A DNA stretch of 64,000 nt from Rhizophagus irregularis (lineage: Eukaryota > Glomeromycota > Glomeromycetes > Glomerales > Glomeraceae): contig NC_089430.1 in NCBI RefSeq assembly GCF_026210795.1, forward strand, positions 3,534,001 through 3,598,000. Reading direction: 5' to 3'. Positions 12,704 through 24,659 of this stretch are shown here, piece by piece (the stretch's first letter is position 1; each line of letters opens with the position of its first letter). The notes under the pieces were generated by a model. It made no database searches. It had not been told where the DNA came from and worked only from the letters and a program-made list of their open reading frames with translations. Both the position numbers and the translations under genes were made by a program.

Positions 12704-13097
12704 TAGGGATGCCAATGGTCAGTTCAGTTTGATTTCAGGTTTAAACCTGTGATTTTCAGCTAAAATCGAACTGACTGCAAAACTGAATGATAAAACCAAA
12801 TTGCAAAACTGATCGCAAAATTACTGCAAAATTGAATGAACTAATGTTAGAAAGTGTTAATTATAATTTTATTTGATAATATTTCTTAAAATTATAATTT
12901 TTTTTACGATAATAATATCAATTTTGCAATTTTTTTCAGTGAAATAAAAAATTACGTGATCGACGTGTAAAAAATTTTCTTATTATTTCAAAAATAAGAA
13001 TACTATATAGAGATCCTGGGCAAAACCGAAATATTTAGTCATTTGACTAAACCGAAATAGTTTAGACATTTAAAATTCATATGGGCCGATCCTTGGA
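12704..13097. mobile_element. small inverted-repeat element beginning TAGGGATGCC
   Basis: The start TAGGGATGCCAATGGTCAGT resembles, reversed, the sequence ending at 21818 (TTTTGGTATCCTTA). Both contain runs built from GAACTGA / AACTGA / ACCAAACTG and a nearby GTCATTTGACTAAACCGAAA-like block. The right border near 13097 (GGCCGATCCTTGG) is tentative. Confidence 0.35.
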
Positions 13098-13270
13098 ATC
13101 TAATTTTTTTACACAAAAATAATTTTATTAAAGCAAATATAAATTATCATTTATATAAGAATAATAAATTTATACTAGATAATGCAAAAAAAACTAATTA
13201 ATTATATAATTTTTAATTTTTTTTTAATATAAGATATCATTAAAATATAAAAGATCAAATATAACTCTCA

Positions 13271-13927
13271 TGACAAAATCATTGATAATTCTTCATAGAA
13301 ATAAGCTATACAAATAAATTTACATTCATTTGAAAGAGAAAATCGAGATCTATCTAATGAATCTAAAATCAAGTAAATTGAATCACTAGTTGTTCAGTAA
13401 TCACGTTCAGTATATTTATTGAATTTTATCTAAATTTGATCATTAATTACTTCACATGTAGTGATTCAATTTGAATGATCTTTGCTCCCTAAGGTGATGC
13501 CAACTTTTATCTTTAAAATAAATTTAAAATAATTCGTTTAATTTATGTAGATGTTTAGGAATTATCAATTATATTATTAATATAAAATTTTATAAGTTTG
13601 ATAAAATCTGATATAAAAAAATTTATTAAATACCTGTAGATGCAAGCTACACGAATGAAATTATATTCATTTGAAAGAGAAAATTGAGGTCTATCTAATA
13701 AGCCTAAAATTGAATGAATTGAATCACTGGATTGTGAATAATTATGTCTAATATATTTATTTTTAATTTTTAAATTTGATTTGACTTTGATCGTTAATTA
13801 CGCCTCATCCAGTGATCCAATTTTCCTGATCTTTGATTCTTACGATAGAGCAAATTCTCAGCTTTCAAATGAATGTAAAATGATGACGTTAGCATATCTC
13901 CAGGAATAATAATGCATGATTTTGTCA
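13271..13927. mobile_element. inverted-repeat element with internal direct duplication
   Basis: The outer ends TGACAAAATCAT (13271) and ATGATTTTGTCA (ending 13927) are inverted copies, and TTACATTCATTTGAAAG recurs inverted near 13880. Internally, a block of about 190 bp starting ATTCATTTGAAAGAGAAAAT occurs twice in direct orientation (about 13327-13512 and 13666-13850). There is no coding capacity. Confidence 0.5.
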
Positions 13928-13930
13928 CCT

Positions 13931-14799
13931 GCATAAAGTCCGATCTGAAAATTTTATTTCTTACCAAAAAATGCTTTTATAAGAGAATCCCAAATTCTTT
14001 TACTTTATTTAAAAGATTTTATTTGCCATTTAAGGATTTTAATAGAATAAATCTAATAAAATAATTTTAAAAGATAAAAAACAAATATATAATTAGTTAT
14101 TTTGAAAAAAAAGAATATCTTATTATTCATTTTACAACTATTTTACATCATAATTATTTTTTATTTGCATGTATTTTTTACAAAGAAAAAACAATAAATT
14201 AAAGCTAAAAATTATGAAAAAATATGTCTTATCTATGTATATAAAATATTAAGTTTTTTCTTTTACTTACCACTTAAAAATAACTGCTATATTTGCTTAT
14301 AAACTTTTTTGTCATATTTAATAAAAGTGAATAGAAAAATGATGGAAAAGTGATGGGCAGTGATGGGGAAAAAGAAGTGGTTATTACCGTTATTTTTGAA
14401 TATTGATTAAAAAATTTTTTTTTATTTTTTATTAAATCTGAGTTACGTAAATATGTAACACATATTTAATTTAGATTTGTGTAATGTTAATCTTACTAAA
14501 ATATTAAATTTTATAAAAATCTTAATTTAGACTAATTCCAAAAATCGGCACATATGTAAAAGACGAAATGGCGAAATTCAATATTCCATAGTATTTCCAT
14601 GGATTGTTTATAGATTTCCATGGATTTTTAATTATAATAATTACTTATAAAAAAAAAAATAATAAATTTATATTAAAATATAATATTTTTTAAAAGAATT
14701 TATAAAACTATTTTATATATAATATAATTTAATATATTTTTATAATAAAATTATAATTTTATATAATTAAAATTTAAACTTAAAGATACTTTAAAATTT
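13931..14799. other. AT-rich gene-free DNA before the LINE
   Basis: Only A+T-rich sequence with short homopolymers. I see no ORF, RNA gene or clear repeat. Confidence 0.5.
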
Positions 14800-15176
14800 T
14801 ATTTTTTTTGAAAAACCTTTAGCTGGTCTAAACGGAAGAAAAAAACAAAGTAACAAAAAACAAAAACTACTTGAAATGACAAACAAAAACACGAAAAATA
14901 CGCGCAAAACAAAGACATGCAGGAAAGGGAAAGTTCCAACAAATTCAAAATTCCCCCAAGAACACTCAGAAGGACAACGACGTGTCTCACACACAAGACA
15001 CGAACATTAGACGCGTACAACAAGGGCAGGACGAACATAATTACAACAGCGCCACTAACACATTTAACTTAACATTTATGGACATAATATTAACGACTTT
15101 GTCCCTGACGATTTCGGCTCAATGTTTTAATGGAACTATCGTACAAACGAAAGGAAACGGCACATTGAGGGCATAT

Positions 15177-15454
15177 CACAGGTAAAAAAATGGTCTATCC
15201 TACACATATTCTACACATATCTTACATATATCGGTACCAAAATGTGAAAACATACACAAATAATACACATATCATATACATATCGGGTACTTGATATATA
15301 TAGTATACCTATCAATGGCACTCGATATACGTACGATATATATATTAGTACCCGATATGTGTATGATATGTGTATTATTTATGTATGATTTTCTACATTT
15401 TGAGTACCCAATATGTGTAAGATATGTGTAGGATAAATCATTTTTTTACCAGTG
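15177..15454. mobile_element. 278-bp CACWG-ended MITE (EnSpm/CACTA-like) inside the LINE
   Basis: Terminal inverted repeats start CACAGGTAAAAAAATGG on the left and, read inward from the right, CACTGGTAAAAAAATGA; the similarity continues through TATCCTACACATAT. It is flanked by TAT (15174-15176 and 15455-15457), a 3-bp target duplication as known for CACTA elements. It has no ORF. The superfamily call rests on the CAC-type end and the 3-bp duplication only. Confidence 0.6.
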
Positions 15455-15514
15455 TATGCGAAACCAACAGAAACAGGAAAAACGGAGAATTTTAGAATAA
15501 GCAAAACCCAGAAT

Positions 15515-15990
15515 ATATCTCATTCTGGACCAACAAGGACAACAAGATTAAAGGATCCGGAGTTTGTATTATAATTAATAAGAAATGGGAAAAACACCTA
15601 GGAAAGGTTAATAGAATAGGTGCCTATTACATAGAAGCTCGTTTACTTTTTAAGAATTGTACACTCGTAGTGAGTGTAGTGTACATGCCGCCATCAGACA
15701 CAGAGATGCAAAACGAATTGACCAATCACATTAAAAACGAGTTTATGAATCACAGTAAAAAAAATAGATATTACATTTTGATAGGAGACTTGAACTCGTA
15801 TTTTGACAAATCAATGGATTACAGTGGCCCATCCAAACTCGCTAAAAAAACTTCAAGCATCATCACATGGCTAGACGACGCTTTCTTCATGGACACATTC
15901 AGAAAATTAAATCAAAAAAAAAAGCTTTACATGGACAAACAATACTACATCAACCAGAATCGATTATATCTGGGCGGATCTGAAGCTTGA
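15515..15990 (+). pseudogene. LINE endonuclease domain fragment
   Basis: The frame reads YISFWTNKDNKIKGSGVCII ... LVVSVVYMPPSDTEM ... YYILIGDLNSYFDKSMDYSG. VVYMPP and ILIGDLNS match the conserved core of exonuclease-endonuclease-phosphatase domains of LINEs, the latter carrying the catalytic Asp and Asn. The C-terminal SDH motif is shifted out of this frame: SDHNITL is readable near 16040. It would nick target DNA to prime reverse transcription. Frameshifts near 15500 and 15960 break it. Confidence 0.7.
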
Positions 15991-16425
15991 AGCTAAACTA
16001 AAAAAGAGCCACATATACCAATCAGCCGATATCACAGATAGCGACCATAATATTACACTCGCGGAAATCTCTTTCACAGATATAATAGTCACTAATAACA
16101 AAGGTGGTAGAAGAGCTGAGAAAAACACAAGACGCATTATATATGATTATGAAAACACCACAAATGAACAATGGAACAAATACAAAAATTACCTCAAGAG
16201 CCTCTGAGGAAGTTTTAAAGCCTTTGAATATATAGAAATCCACGGATGAAATAAAACACCTTAAATGAATTATGGGACATTATATGTAACTGTATACAAC
16301 AGATCTCGCTCAAGCACATCCCACACAAAAAAGTAGGAGGCACCAAAACTAACCTCAATAGAAACTATAAAGAAATAGAAGACTCCTCAAAAGAACGTAA
16401 AGACCTCCTATACATAAGAAGCATA

Positions 16426-18172
16426 ATGAGGAAACTATACAAGAACGAGTTGAGAGGAACAGAGTTAGTCAAGGCGTCAGAAGGGATCAAATCGTTCAAC
16501 CAACGCTACGGAACTAATATTTTCCAGCTAACAGAAGACACGGATTGGTATACGTGGAAATGTGAAACTAGGAATTGGTTGAAGGTAGTCAGAAGAGTGA
16601 TTAAATTGAAAGATAAAGCTTGCAAAGAAGCAACAATAAAGAGAAGAATTGAGGAAAGGAACAACATGATCACTACAGATCAACGGAAAATGATCAATAG
16701 TATACTAGACAAGACTTACTCCAGAATCAACCTGGACAGGATCCGCATAGCCACAGACACACAGGAGGAAATCCTCTTGAATTCTAAAGAAGAAGTCCAA
16801 GCAGAGGCCATTAACGCATTCTCATCGATATTCCGTTCGAGAAATCATAAATTTGAGAACTCTACGAACAATGGAGGGACGTATATGAGCCACGCAGTGG
16901 ACAATCGACCTGCAAGTTTATGATCATTTGGATGATATGCCGACAGAACAAGAATGGAACGAGATGCTAAACACAATGAATGACAAATCAGCCCCGGGTA
17001 TATCAAACATCAGCTACAAATTAATAAAGAAAGCAGGTGCTGAAGTGAATGAATTATTCAGGCGATACACAGGCTTGTGTTATTACCTGCAAGACATACC
17101 AGTAAAATGGAAGATATCCCAGCTGTATCCGATCCCTAAGACATACGATTGGGATTATAACTTCTAAGCAAATTGAGACCAATCGCAACGTATCGCAAAT
17201 GCGCGGTCAAAATTATTACAAAGCGTCTCGGTAGTATTCTCAGCAGACATGCAATCTTGAAAGGACCAAATTACGCAGGCTTACCGGGCGAATCAACATC
17301 AACTCCACTAACAATAATAAACAGTATTTTAGAGGATGCCTGTGAAGAAAATAAAACACTATGGATTGTGTCTCAGGATATGGCGAAAGCATTCGACAGT
17401 GTCGAAATGATCCCCCTGCAAAAAGCTTTGGAAAGGATTAAACTGTCATGTACCATTATTAACTTCATTATAAACATATACAGGAACCGTAAGATGAGAA
17501 TTATCACGGCATACGGTTTAACAGACGCTTTCACTGCGCAGGACGGTATCGATTAAGGCGAGATAATATCCCCCCTGGTATGGAGGATTTTCTACGACCC
17601 TTTGCTTCACAGAATATAAGAAGACAAATCGTTAAGCTATACAATGGAATTGGAATGGCCGATTAACATAATCTGCAATGAGAAACGGAGTATAAAGATA
17701 CGAACTGCCACTTCAGCATACGCAGACGACACACAATGGATAGCTAAAAGTAAAGTCGAAGCAACAAAATATCACTAATTGCCGACGAATTCTTTAACAT
17801 TGACGATATTAAGATAAATGGAGGCAAATCCGAAATCATAGTTGTAAATCCGGAAGACAATAACGAAAACGAAAGGTTCATAGAAATAGGGAAAAACAAA
17901 GACAAAGTGTTTGCTAATAAAGGTTCAGATTCAATACGAATTTTGGGAGTGTAGTTCAAGGCAGATAAAGGAGATAAACATGTAGAATCGATAGTGAAAA
18001 AAGAAATTTTGACAATATTAGAGGTCATTAGACGCAAACACATAACCCACGCACAGACAATATACATTATAAATACCGTGTTACTCCCAAGGTTCGAATA
18101 AAGATTAAAAACCACAATCTGGGAGGATAAGAAGTACGAAGAAACCTTCAGACCAGTCATGAAGGTAGTCAA
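16426..18172 (+). pseudogene. LINE reverse transcriptase, broken
   Basis: Conserved RT blocks are recognisable: SAPGISNISYKLIKKAG (16988-17040), [19 protein letters not shown] (17172-17230), [11 protein letters not shown] (17279), the first catalytic-Asp block [11 protein letters not shown] (17370-17403), and YADD at 17719-17730. Stops at 17165-17167 and 17554-17556 and a frameshift before YADD separate them. The following frame (18159-18728) is a thumb/connection region with no domain I can name; it continues in phase beyond the insertion at 18708-19089. Confidence 0.75.
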
Positions 18173-18707
18173 ACATAAAGCGCGGCTCCCTACTAGTTGT
18201 CACGATAATATTCTCCTACATTTTGCACAAGGCAAGTTAAAAAACCTATGGAGAAACCAAATAGCTGCGCAGATTACGGAATTTCTGGTAGCTCTAAATT
18301 CACAAACGAAACAAGCAGACATGCTCAAAATGAGATTAAAAAAAGCACAATTAACATTGAACATAATGTCGTGTATCTTAACAATCGACCCCGACGTCAC
18401 AGTCTCGAATAAGATGTTGAACAATCATGCGTACAACGTGGCAAGGAAAGCACATGACTATCTGTTTAAATTCTATCCATTAACGGAGAGTGAAGAATGG
18501 AACATACCAATAATCAGTTCAAATGTGAGGGACTTCATATACCAACAAGCGCCAGAACTGCAGAAAAAAGATAAGGAACTCATTATAAGAAAAGCAGCAG
18601 CGCTCTCTGTACACGGAATTTTGCAACTCCTGAATTATGACGCGTCGAACACAGTCACATGGCAACAAATATGCGACTTTAATAGGAGACAAGCAAGAGG
18701 TAGGACT

Positions 18708-19089
18708 AAAGATGTAGTATGTAATTGATAATTACTACCTTGTGTTGTAATAGTAAGGGTTGCAACCTATTACTACTTTTAAAGTTAAAGTGTTGTAATA
18801 TTACAACACTTATGATTGTTCAAAAATTTCCTTTTTGAAAAATAAAAATTACAAAAATAAGTTTTTATAGAACAAATATCATCATAAAAGAAATAATTAA
18901 TATATAATAATACATATTTATATAATTGGAAATAATTACAACACTATATAATAATTACAATACTAGTAGTAATTATAATACTATATAATAATTATAATAT
19001 TGTGTTGTAATTACAACAAAAGTGTTGTATGTATGTTGTAATAGTTGCAACCTGATAACCTTCTAAAAATAATTACATATTACATCTTT
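18708..19089. mobile_element. 382-bp Mutator-type MITE with 10-bp target duplication inside the LINE
   Basis: The ends AAAGATGTAGTATGTAATT (left) and AAAGATGTAATATGTAATT (right, inverted) match at 18 of 19 bases. Both flanks carry AGGTAGGACT (18698-18707 and 19090-19099), a perfect 10-bp duplication. That length is typical of Mutator-like elements (9-11 bp). Removing the element plus one duplication gives an uninterrupted LINE frame across the junction. The interior is made of TGTTGTAATA / TTGCAACC motifs in both orientations. Confidence 0.8.
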
Positions 19090-19334
19090 AGGTAGGACTC
19101 TGAAATGGTTCGACACGTTATTAGGCCTAGTACAACAGTCACCTCAACTTAAAGACCTGCTGTAAGATAAGTGTGGAGTCCCTCTAACTCAGAAAGCGAA
19201 GTACAGGGAATTGGACAGAGGAATCTCAATTAACATTCAAGCAATTAAGATGACAAAAAAAGTTCCATCCATAGATGGCAGAAAAAAGGAGTTTGTGTAT
19301 ACACAGCAGGACCACACGTTAGTAATAGGGCAGA

Positions 19335-20396
19335 TTGACAAAAAGGGCCGGTCAGGAAGATATACAATGCAGCATTGGGCTATTAATGCTGACAACCAGA
19401 AAAGATGACAACGGAGTAATAATTATACGACGTTGCAGTGGCTGCGCGTCAAGTGATAAAGGGATTGACAAAGGAGGTCGCGGCTGCTATTTGAGCGGGA
19501 ACCGTCCAGACCCAGCTTGCATAAATAGGATCTCTAATTGCCAAAACACTCCCAACACTAAAAGTATCAAAGATATTCTGGAAATTAGAAATCACCTTGA
19601 GAGACAATATATCCCAGAACGGATACCTGGCTTCATACAGATATATGACTATGATACGGCTCTCATTCAAAACACGTTATCGAATAAGGAAGCCGTAATA
19701 CAACACATAGCGCTATTGCATCATTTAAGGTCAATATTCAATTCATCTGACATGATTAACATATATACTGATGGTTCATTGACAACTCGGTTTAATGCGA
19801 ACTTAAACACCTTTACAAAACATATGGGCACAGGTTGGGTGATACTGAATGATAAAGAGGAGGTGATACTGGAATGCAGCAGCTCAATTACAGAATAGCC
19901 TTCATCCACACGCGCAGAATTAGGAGCCATCCTATCAGCCATACTTGTCTTGCAAACAAGACAGAGAGTAAACATTTTTACAGATTCTCAAGCTGCAATA
20001 GACAGTATTAATCACACTAGAATAAATCTGACAAATGGAAAAAATAGGATTCGAGTATGGTGTAAAAGTAATAACCACAGTATAGTCAGCAGCATAATTA
20101 ATCTTGTTGATAGCAAACACTTAGAGTTAAAATTAACAAAAGTTAAAGGACACTCAGGAGTCAAAGGTAATGAAGAAGCTGACAGAGTGGCCAAGAATGA
20201 TACAGAAAGACTAACTTGCATTACAATTAATGACTCACAACAAATGGATTTAAAATATGACGTATATTGGAATGGTAAAAGAGTTGACAGACACATTAGG
20301 AAATTTATAGATAATATATGTGAGTCCACACTAGAGGCAGCATGGTCTTTCAACCGCGCACACAGAACAACTTTTCAAAACACAACGTGTGTATAA
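19335..20396 (+). pseudogene. LINE RNase H domain
   Basis: Type I RNase H motifs appear in order: MINIYTDGSLTT (catalytic Asp, about 19757), STRAELGAILSAIL (Glu, about 19908), VNIFTDSQAAIDSI (Asp, about 19970) and KGHSGVKGNEEADRVAK (His...Asp, about 20148-20205). A TAG at 19896-19898 interrupts the domain just before the Glu motif. A related fragment lies at 46499-46791. The domain would remove RNA from the RNA:DNA hybrid during second-strand synthesis. Confidence 0.8.
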
Positions 20397-20519
20397 AAGT
20401 CACAGGGCATTATTTAAAAAAAACACAGGACTTAATGTACACATCGCAATAAATGACAGATTTATTAAGCACTTGAAACTGACAAATAATCTACTACCAA
20501 CTTTAGAGATTATGAAAGA

Positions 20520-21145
20520 AAGAGATACGACTTATATGGGGATGTAAAGTGTAGAATGTGCTTGAAGAAAATGAAGATGATGATCACATAATCTATTGTC
20601 AACAACTTAGAGATAAATGGTTAGTGGTGGCTAACAACACCAGGTATAAATGTGATCAAATGCTTAAAGACTTGCTTTCACAAGAGAAATACCTCCAACT
20701 AAATCAAGAGGACACACAACAATTACTTTTGTGGAATAGAAAATTTTTTGTTCATACAACAGATTCAAATCAAGAGTTACCTATTCCCCATGCACAATTA
20801 ATGATAAAGAATTTCTTTCCAAAAGAAAAATATAGAGAAATCAAGCTTATTGTTAAGTCAGAAAAAGCTACACTAACAATTACTACCCTCCTTTTAGAAA
20901 TATTTGTTAATGAATTTTATAGAATTATTTGGCAACCACGATGCAACTTAATAACAGAATGGGAACGCATAAAAGGAATCAAGAAGCAAGACTTAAGGAA
21001 GAAAATACCAGCACATCAACGTATTATATATGAACGAACCCCAACTCAACAAATAGATGGTGCTACATATGACTTAAAGGAAGGAAAATTCTTAAACATA
21101 GTGAATAATGGTCAATTGCTCTTGGAAAAACTAGACAATATATAG
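20520..21145 (+). pseudogene. LINE C-terminal zinc-motif region
   Basis: CRMC (around 20550) and, one frame over, DDDHIIYC (20576-20600) together make a C-x2-C...H-x4-C pattern like the zf-RVT motif that ends many fungal LINE proteins; a frameshift lies between them. The remaining frame (to 21145) contains RIIWQPRCNLITEWER, which matches ELIWLPRCNATNA in the second LINE at 57970-58010. This supports a shared C-terminal domain. Confidence 0.6.
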
Positions 21146-21475
21146 ATCAATTTATCGAGAGAAGGAAATAGGGTGATTTGGAAGGTATATAATAATATCA
21201 AAATGTACAAATACAAATATAATTCTTCTTTTTGTTTAGAGGGTAGTGAAAGCACATACTGAAGCCATATGATAATAATGATCCTATATAATCTGATAGC
21301 TACTATAGGAGGATATAGGTGAATTTTATATTGGTGATGGTAGGGCACAGGAGCAATCTATAGGATGGAGAACTGGTTCAGAGTTTTAATAGATTAGTTA
21401 TACACTTAGCAGACAATCCTGTAATTTCATATAACTAATAAACTCATGAATTGCACTACCTTGCAAAAAAAAAAT

Positions 21476-23724
21476 TTAAACTTAAAAAATATTACTATAT
21501 AGTTTAGTCAATGACGAAACTGAAACTAGTTGGTGACGAAACTGAAATTTTTGGCAAAAAGAGTTTAGCCAGGTATCACTAATACTATATATATAAATAA
21601 ACACAAAATCATAATTTTTAATAGTATTCTTAATATAATTAATAAAAGAAACATTTTTTTCTTTTGGAATATATGATTAACTGATCAGTTTTTTTATCAG
21701 GTTTTTTATATATAAAACTGATGGTTAACCGGTTGGTCTTGAACTGAAACCAAACTGTAATCGAACTGATAAAAACTGGTTATAATTGGTTATAACTGAT
21801 GAACTTTTGGTATCCTTAGTCAGGTTACCTGAATTTGATCAATCTGTTCAGAACTTTAAATTTGAGCTTTTAAAGTATGAGGTTATGTGATTGCTATAAA
21901 AATTAAAACTCAAAAAAATACATAACAGTTATAATATTAATTAATCTTACTAAATAGATTATGGAACTATAGAACATTGGATTTAGACTACCCTACTAGA
22001 AAAACTACTGGTTAAATTACTCAGATAATATTCTATAAACTAGAATTTTTAATAAAGAAAAAAATAAGAATGATTTCAATTTATAGCGAACGCTACCTCT
22101 CTTCTTAAGATATATTACCAGTAGAAATTTCACTTTCATATGAAACCTTACCTTAAGATTTGCTTAAATTCTATTGGTTAATTGACTAAAAAGAAAAAAA
22201 ATCATAACAATATAACATAAAATTTCCTTTTATAGTAGGATCTTTAAAGAGTTTTATATGTATATCTTACTTTAGGCCACAGGGTGATCTATCTTAATAG
22301 TAAGTTGGGTTTTACTATAGTACTAGAAGATAGTCAGTTTGCTATCCTTTCCGAACCCATAATTTGATTAATCGATTTTCTTCTCGTCATGTTTTATAAA
22401 ATTTGATAAAGAATCGGTTATAATTAATATGTACTTTAAAATTTAACGAAATTTTGACAAATGAAGTCAATTTTTCTCTTGAAAATTAAAATTTTATGAA
22501 ATTTTTTTTTAATTTGAAAATTTCGGTTAAAATTGAAACCCTGTTCGGATTTAAGATAGAGGATCGAGTACGAAAATTCCTGTATTTATTATCATTTTAA
22601 TGCTTTATTTAAATGATCCTGTTCAATCTATACTTGTACCTACTGGATGCAAAATATTCAAGATTGTTCAAAAGAAAAGTAGAAAAAAGTTGATTATGTA
22701 CTACAAATCTTAAGCTATTGTAAATGCATTTATTGGTACAGAAAATATACAGAAGTCAGCTTCAATGAAAAATATACTGGTGTTTGATAAAGATACTTCT
22801 TTTCTAAATAGAATAAATATTGTAATCAACCACTAAAAAGTGAATAGCAACAGAAGCAAAACTAAGATGTTGATCATAAGATTTTACAGAATACTAATCA
22901 AAAGTCAAACAAGAAGCAGAAGAAGGCTAAAATATTTAGAAATAACAAAGGCAAAGTTTTAGATAGTATTGACAAAAAAAAATTAACTATATTGGCAAAA
23001 ATTAGATCAATGCTAAGAAGGCTGATTTTAGAATTAGTGTTTAACAAAGTTTTTTTTGGAATTTGTAATGTGGCTTCATTATTAACTTATATCCTTTTTT
23101 TCATTTATATTTATTTTACCCTAGAATTTGTTATTTCACTTCTCTGTATTTTTTTTTCTAAATTTTGTTCTATAGTGTAATTAATAAGTTTAGTGGAACA
23201 CTTACTGGTGTAAATTGAAAGGAGAGAATCTCTTTAAGAAAGAGATGTTTTATACAATTACCTTACTCTTCCAGCCAGAGTTCTCATTTAACAATATATA
23301 TGTAAAGTCTTAGTCTTAAAATGACAAGAAGTATAATACTTAATAATGTTAGGATAGTTTTTGCTCTCTGTTTTTTGTATCTATTGAAGATAAGAAATAT
23401 TCAAATTTCGCTTTTTTTTTTAAATTTAATTTACATAAATTTCCCTATTGTTATTTAAAATCTTTTTTATTTGTTAACCAAAATTAATTTTTTAAAAGAA
23501 TTTATATTTTTCAAACTATTTAATATATTTTTTAACTGATTATATTTTTATGTTTATTTAACTTTTAGAATTATTTAAATTGTATTGATATGTAGTGATT
23601 AAACAAAACCAATTTTTTAATTTATAAATTATTACTTAATTACTAAGGATCAACTGTGATACACTCTTGGATAATAATATTATAATAATTACATAACATT
23701 TTTCAAATTAACTCTTTAATAATC
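21476..23724. other. AT-rich gene-free DNA with element fragments
   Basis: There is a fragment related to the TAGGGATGCC element ending at 21818 and a family A copy at 22100-22318. Around 22850-22990 there is a Lys/Asn-rich stretch that resembles 41130-41230. The stretch at 22992-23178 is open but hydrophobic and AT-driven, and I do not regard it as a gene. Confidence 0.5.
22100..22318 (-). repeat. repeat family A copy
   Basis: It matches the reverse complement of 45799-45995: TTCTATTGGTTAATTG, AATTTCCTTTTATAGTAGGA, TTACTTTAGGCC and GGGTGATCTATCTTAA appear in the same order. The end near 22318 (AGTAAGTTGGGTTTT) is diverged from the AGTAAGCGGAGTCCT consensus. Confidence 0.6.
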
Positions 23725-24486
23725 ATGGAACAATTCGAATTAAAAACTGACAGAAAGCCAAAATTGTCAGATAACATTTTAGAGCTTAAGGTGATTTTTT
23801 TGCTGCTATGGACATATGTTGCTTTATTATTTAACGAATCTAAAACTCTTAACAGTTTATGCAAAGGCAACAAGAAAGAGCTTTACGTGAGAAATTAGAA
23901 AGAGAACGATCTAAAGCCCTTGGTGAAGCTCAATGGGTTGCTTTTTACGATGAGCTTGACGTTGGAAAACCGTAAGTCCAATAAATGTAACTTGCCAATT
24001 ATTTCATCTATTTAAAGACTTTTCTTTATTATTATTAAAGTAAGTTCAATGTGGAGTATTTACCAAGTTATCTATCTTTTACGAAATCTGAAGTAAAAAA
24101 TGGACGTTTGTCTTTTGGACGTTTCAAATCAGGTTATCGGGTAAGATAATTATAATTAATAAGAATTATATTATAGGTATTAGATTTAGATTTTAATTAA
24201 CCTGATTACTTCGAGTTAGAAAGCACCGACTGTAAAAATAATAGATGAACAAAACGAAACATTATCAAATTCTACTAAATACACGCGTAGTAACAACATA
24301 CAGGTTAGAAAGCGAAAATATGAAAATATTCAAAGTATAACTTTGGACAAAAACTCGAGGAAAAAAGACGAACTAGAATTAGACGAAGTTGATAGTAACT
24401 ACGAGTTAGAAGAGGGAGAAATTCCACAAAAGATTGCGAAAGTTAAAAATGAAATTAATAGAAAATTTCTGAAACCACCAGAGTAA
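23725..24486 (+). CDS. unrecognised small nuclear-type protein, 4 exons
   Basis: I do not recognise this family. Exons inferred from GT-AG sites are 23725-23790, 23856 to about 23970, about 24041-24140 and about 24221-24486. The protein starts MEQFELKTDRKPKLSDNILE, then has a charged helix (MQRQQERALREKLERERSK), a compact conserved-looking core (EAQWVAFYDELDVGKPKFNV, then LPSYLSF and GRLSFGRFKSGYR), and ends in a Lys/Glu-rich tail with RKRKYE and YELEEGEIPQKIAKVK. The splices join the core in frame, which argues for a real gene. The basic patches suggest nuclear residence (inference). It is convergent with the SLF2-like gene. Confidence 0.6.
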
Positions 24487-24659
24487 TTTATATTAGAAAC
24501 TAAGTCTTATGTCAGTTCGAGAAATTCATAAACCATTCCACGAGTTTATCTATATAAATGAAAAAGAATATTAAAATTAGAAAAGAAAATAGTATAACAC
24601 TTATAATTAATGATAATATGTTAGGAATTAATTTAATAAAATACCTCAAATGATTGAAA

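Larger units (their letters stand above)
14800..21475 (+). mobile_element. degenerate LINE (non-LTR retrotransposon) with endonuclease, RT and RNase H
   Basis: The domain order EEP endonuclease (about 15515-15990), reverse transcriptase (about 16930-17760), RNase H (about 19740-20220) and a C-terminal Cys/His motif (20540-20600) identifies an RNase H-bearing LINE. The reading frame is broken by many stops and frameshifts. The 3' end is taken at the poly-A run near 21465-21475. The 5' end is a guess where base composition changes near 14800. Two DNA elements are inserted (15177-15454 and 18708-19089). G+C content is visibly higher than in flanking DNA. Confidence 0.8.

Noticed and set aside
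22992-23178. Short hydrophobic plus-strand frame
   Set aside because: Composition follows the T-rich DNA, with no neighbours, splice structure or similarity to support a gene.
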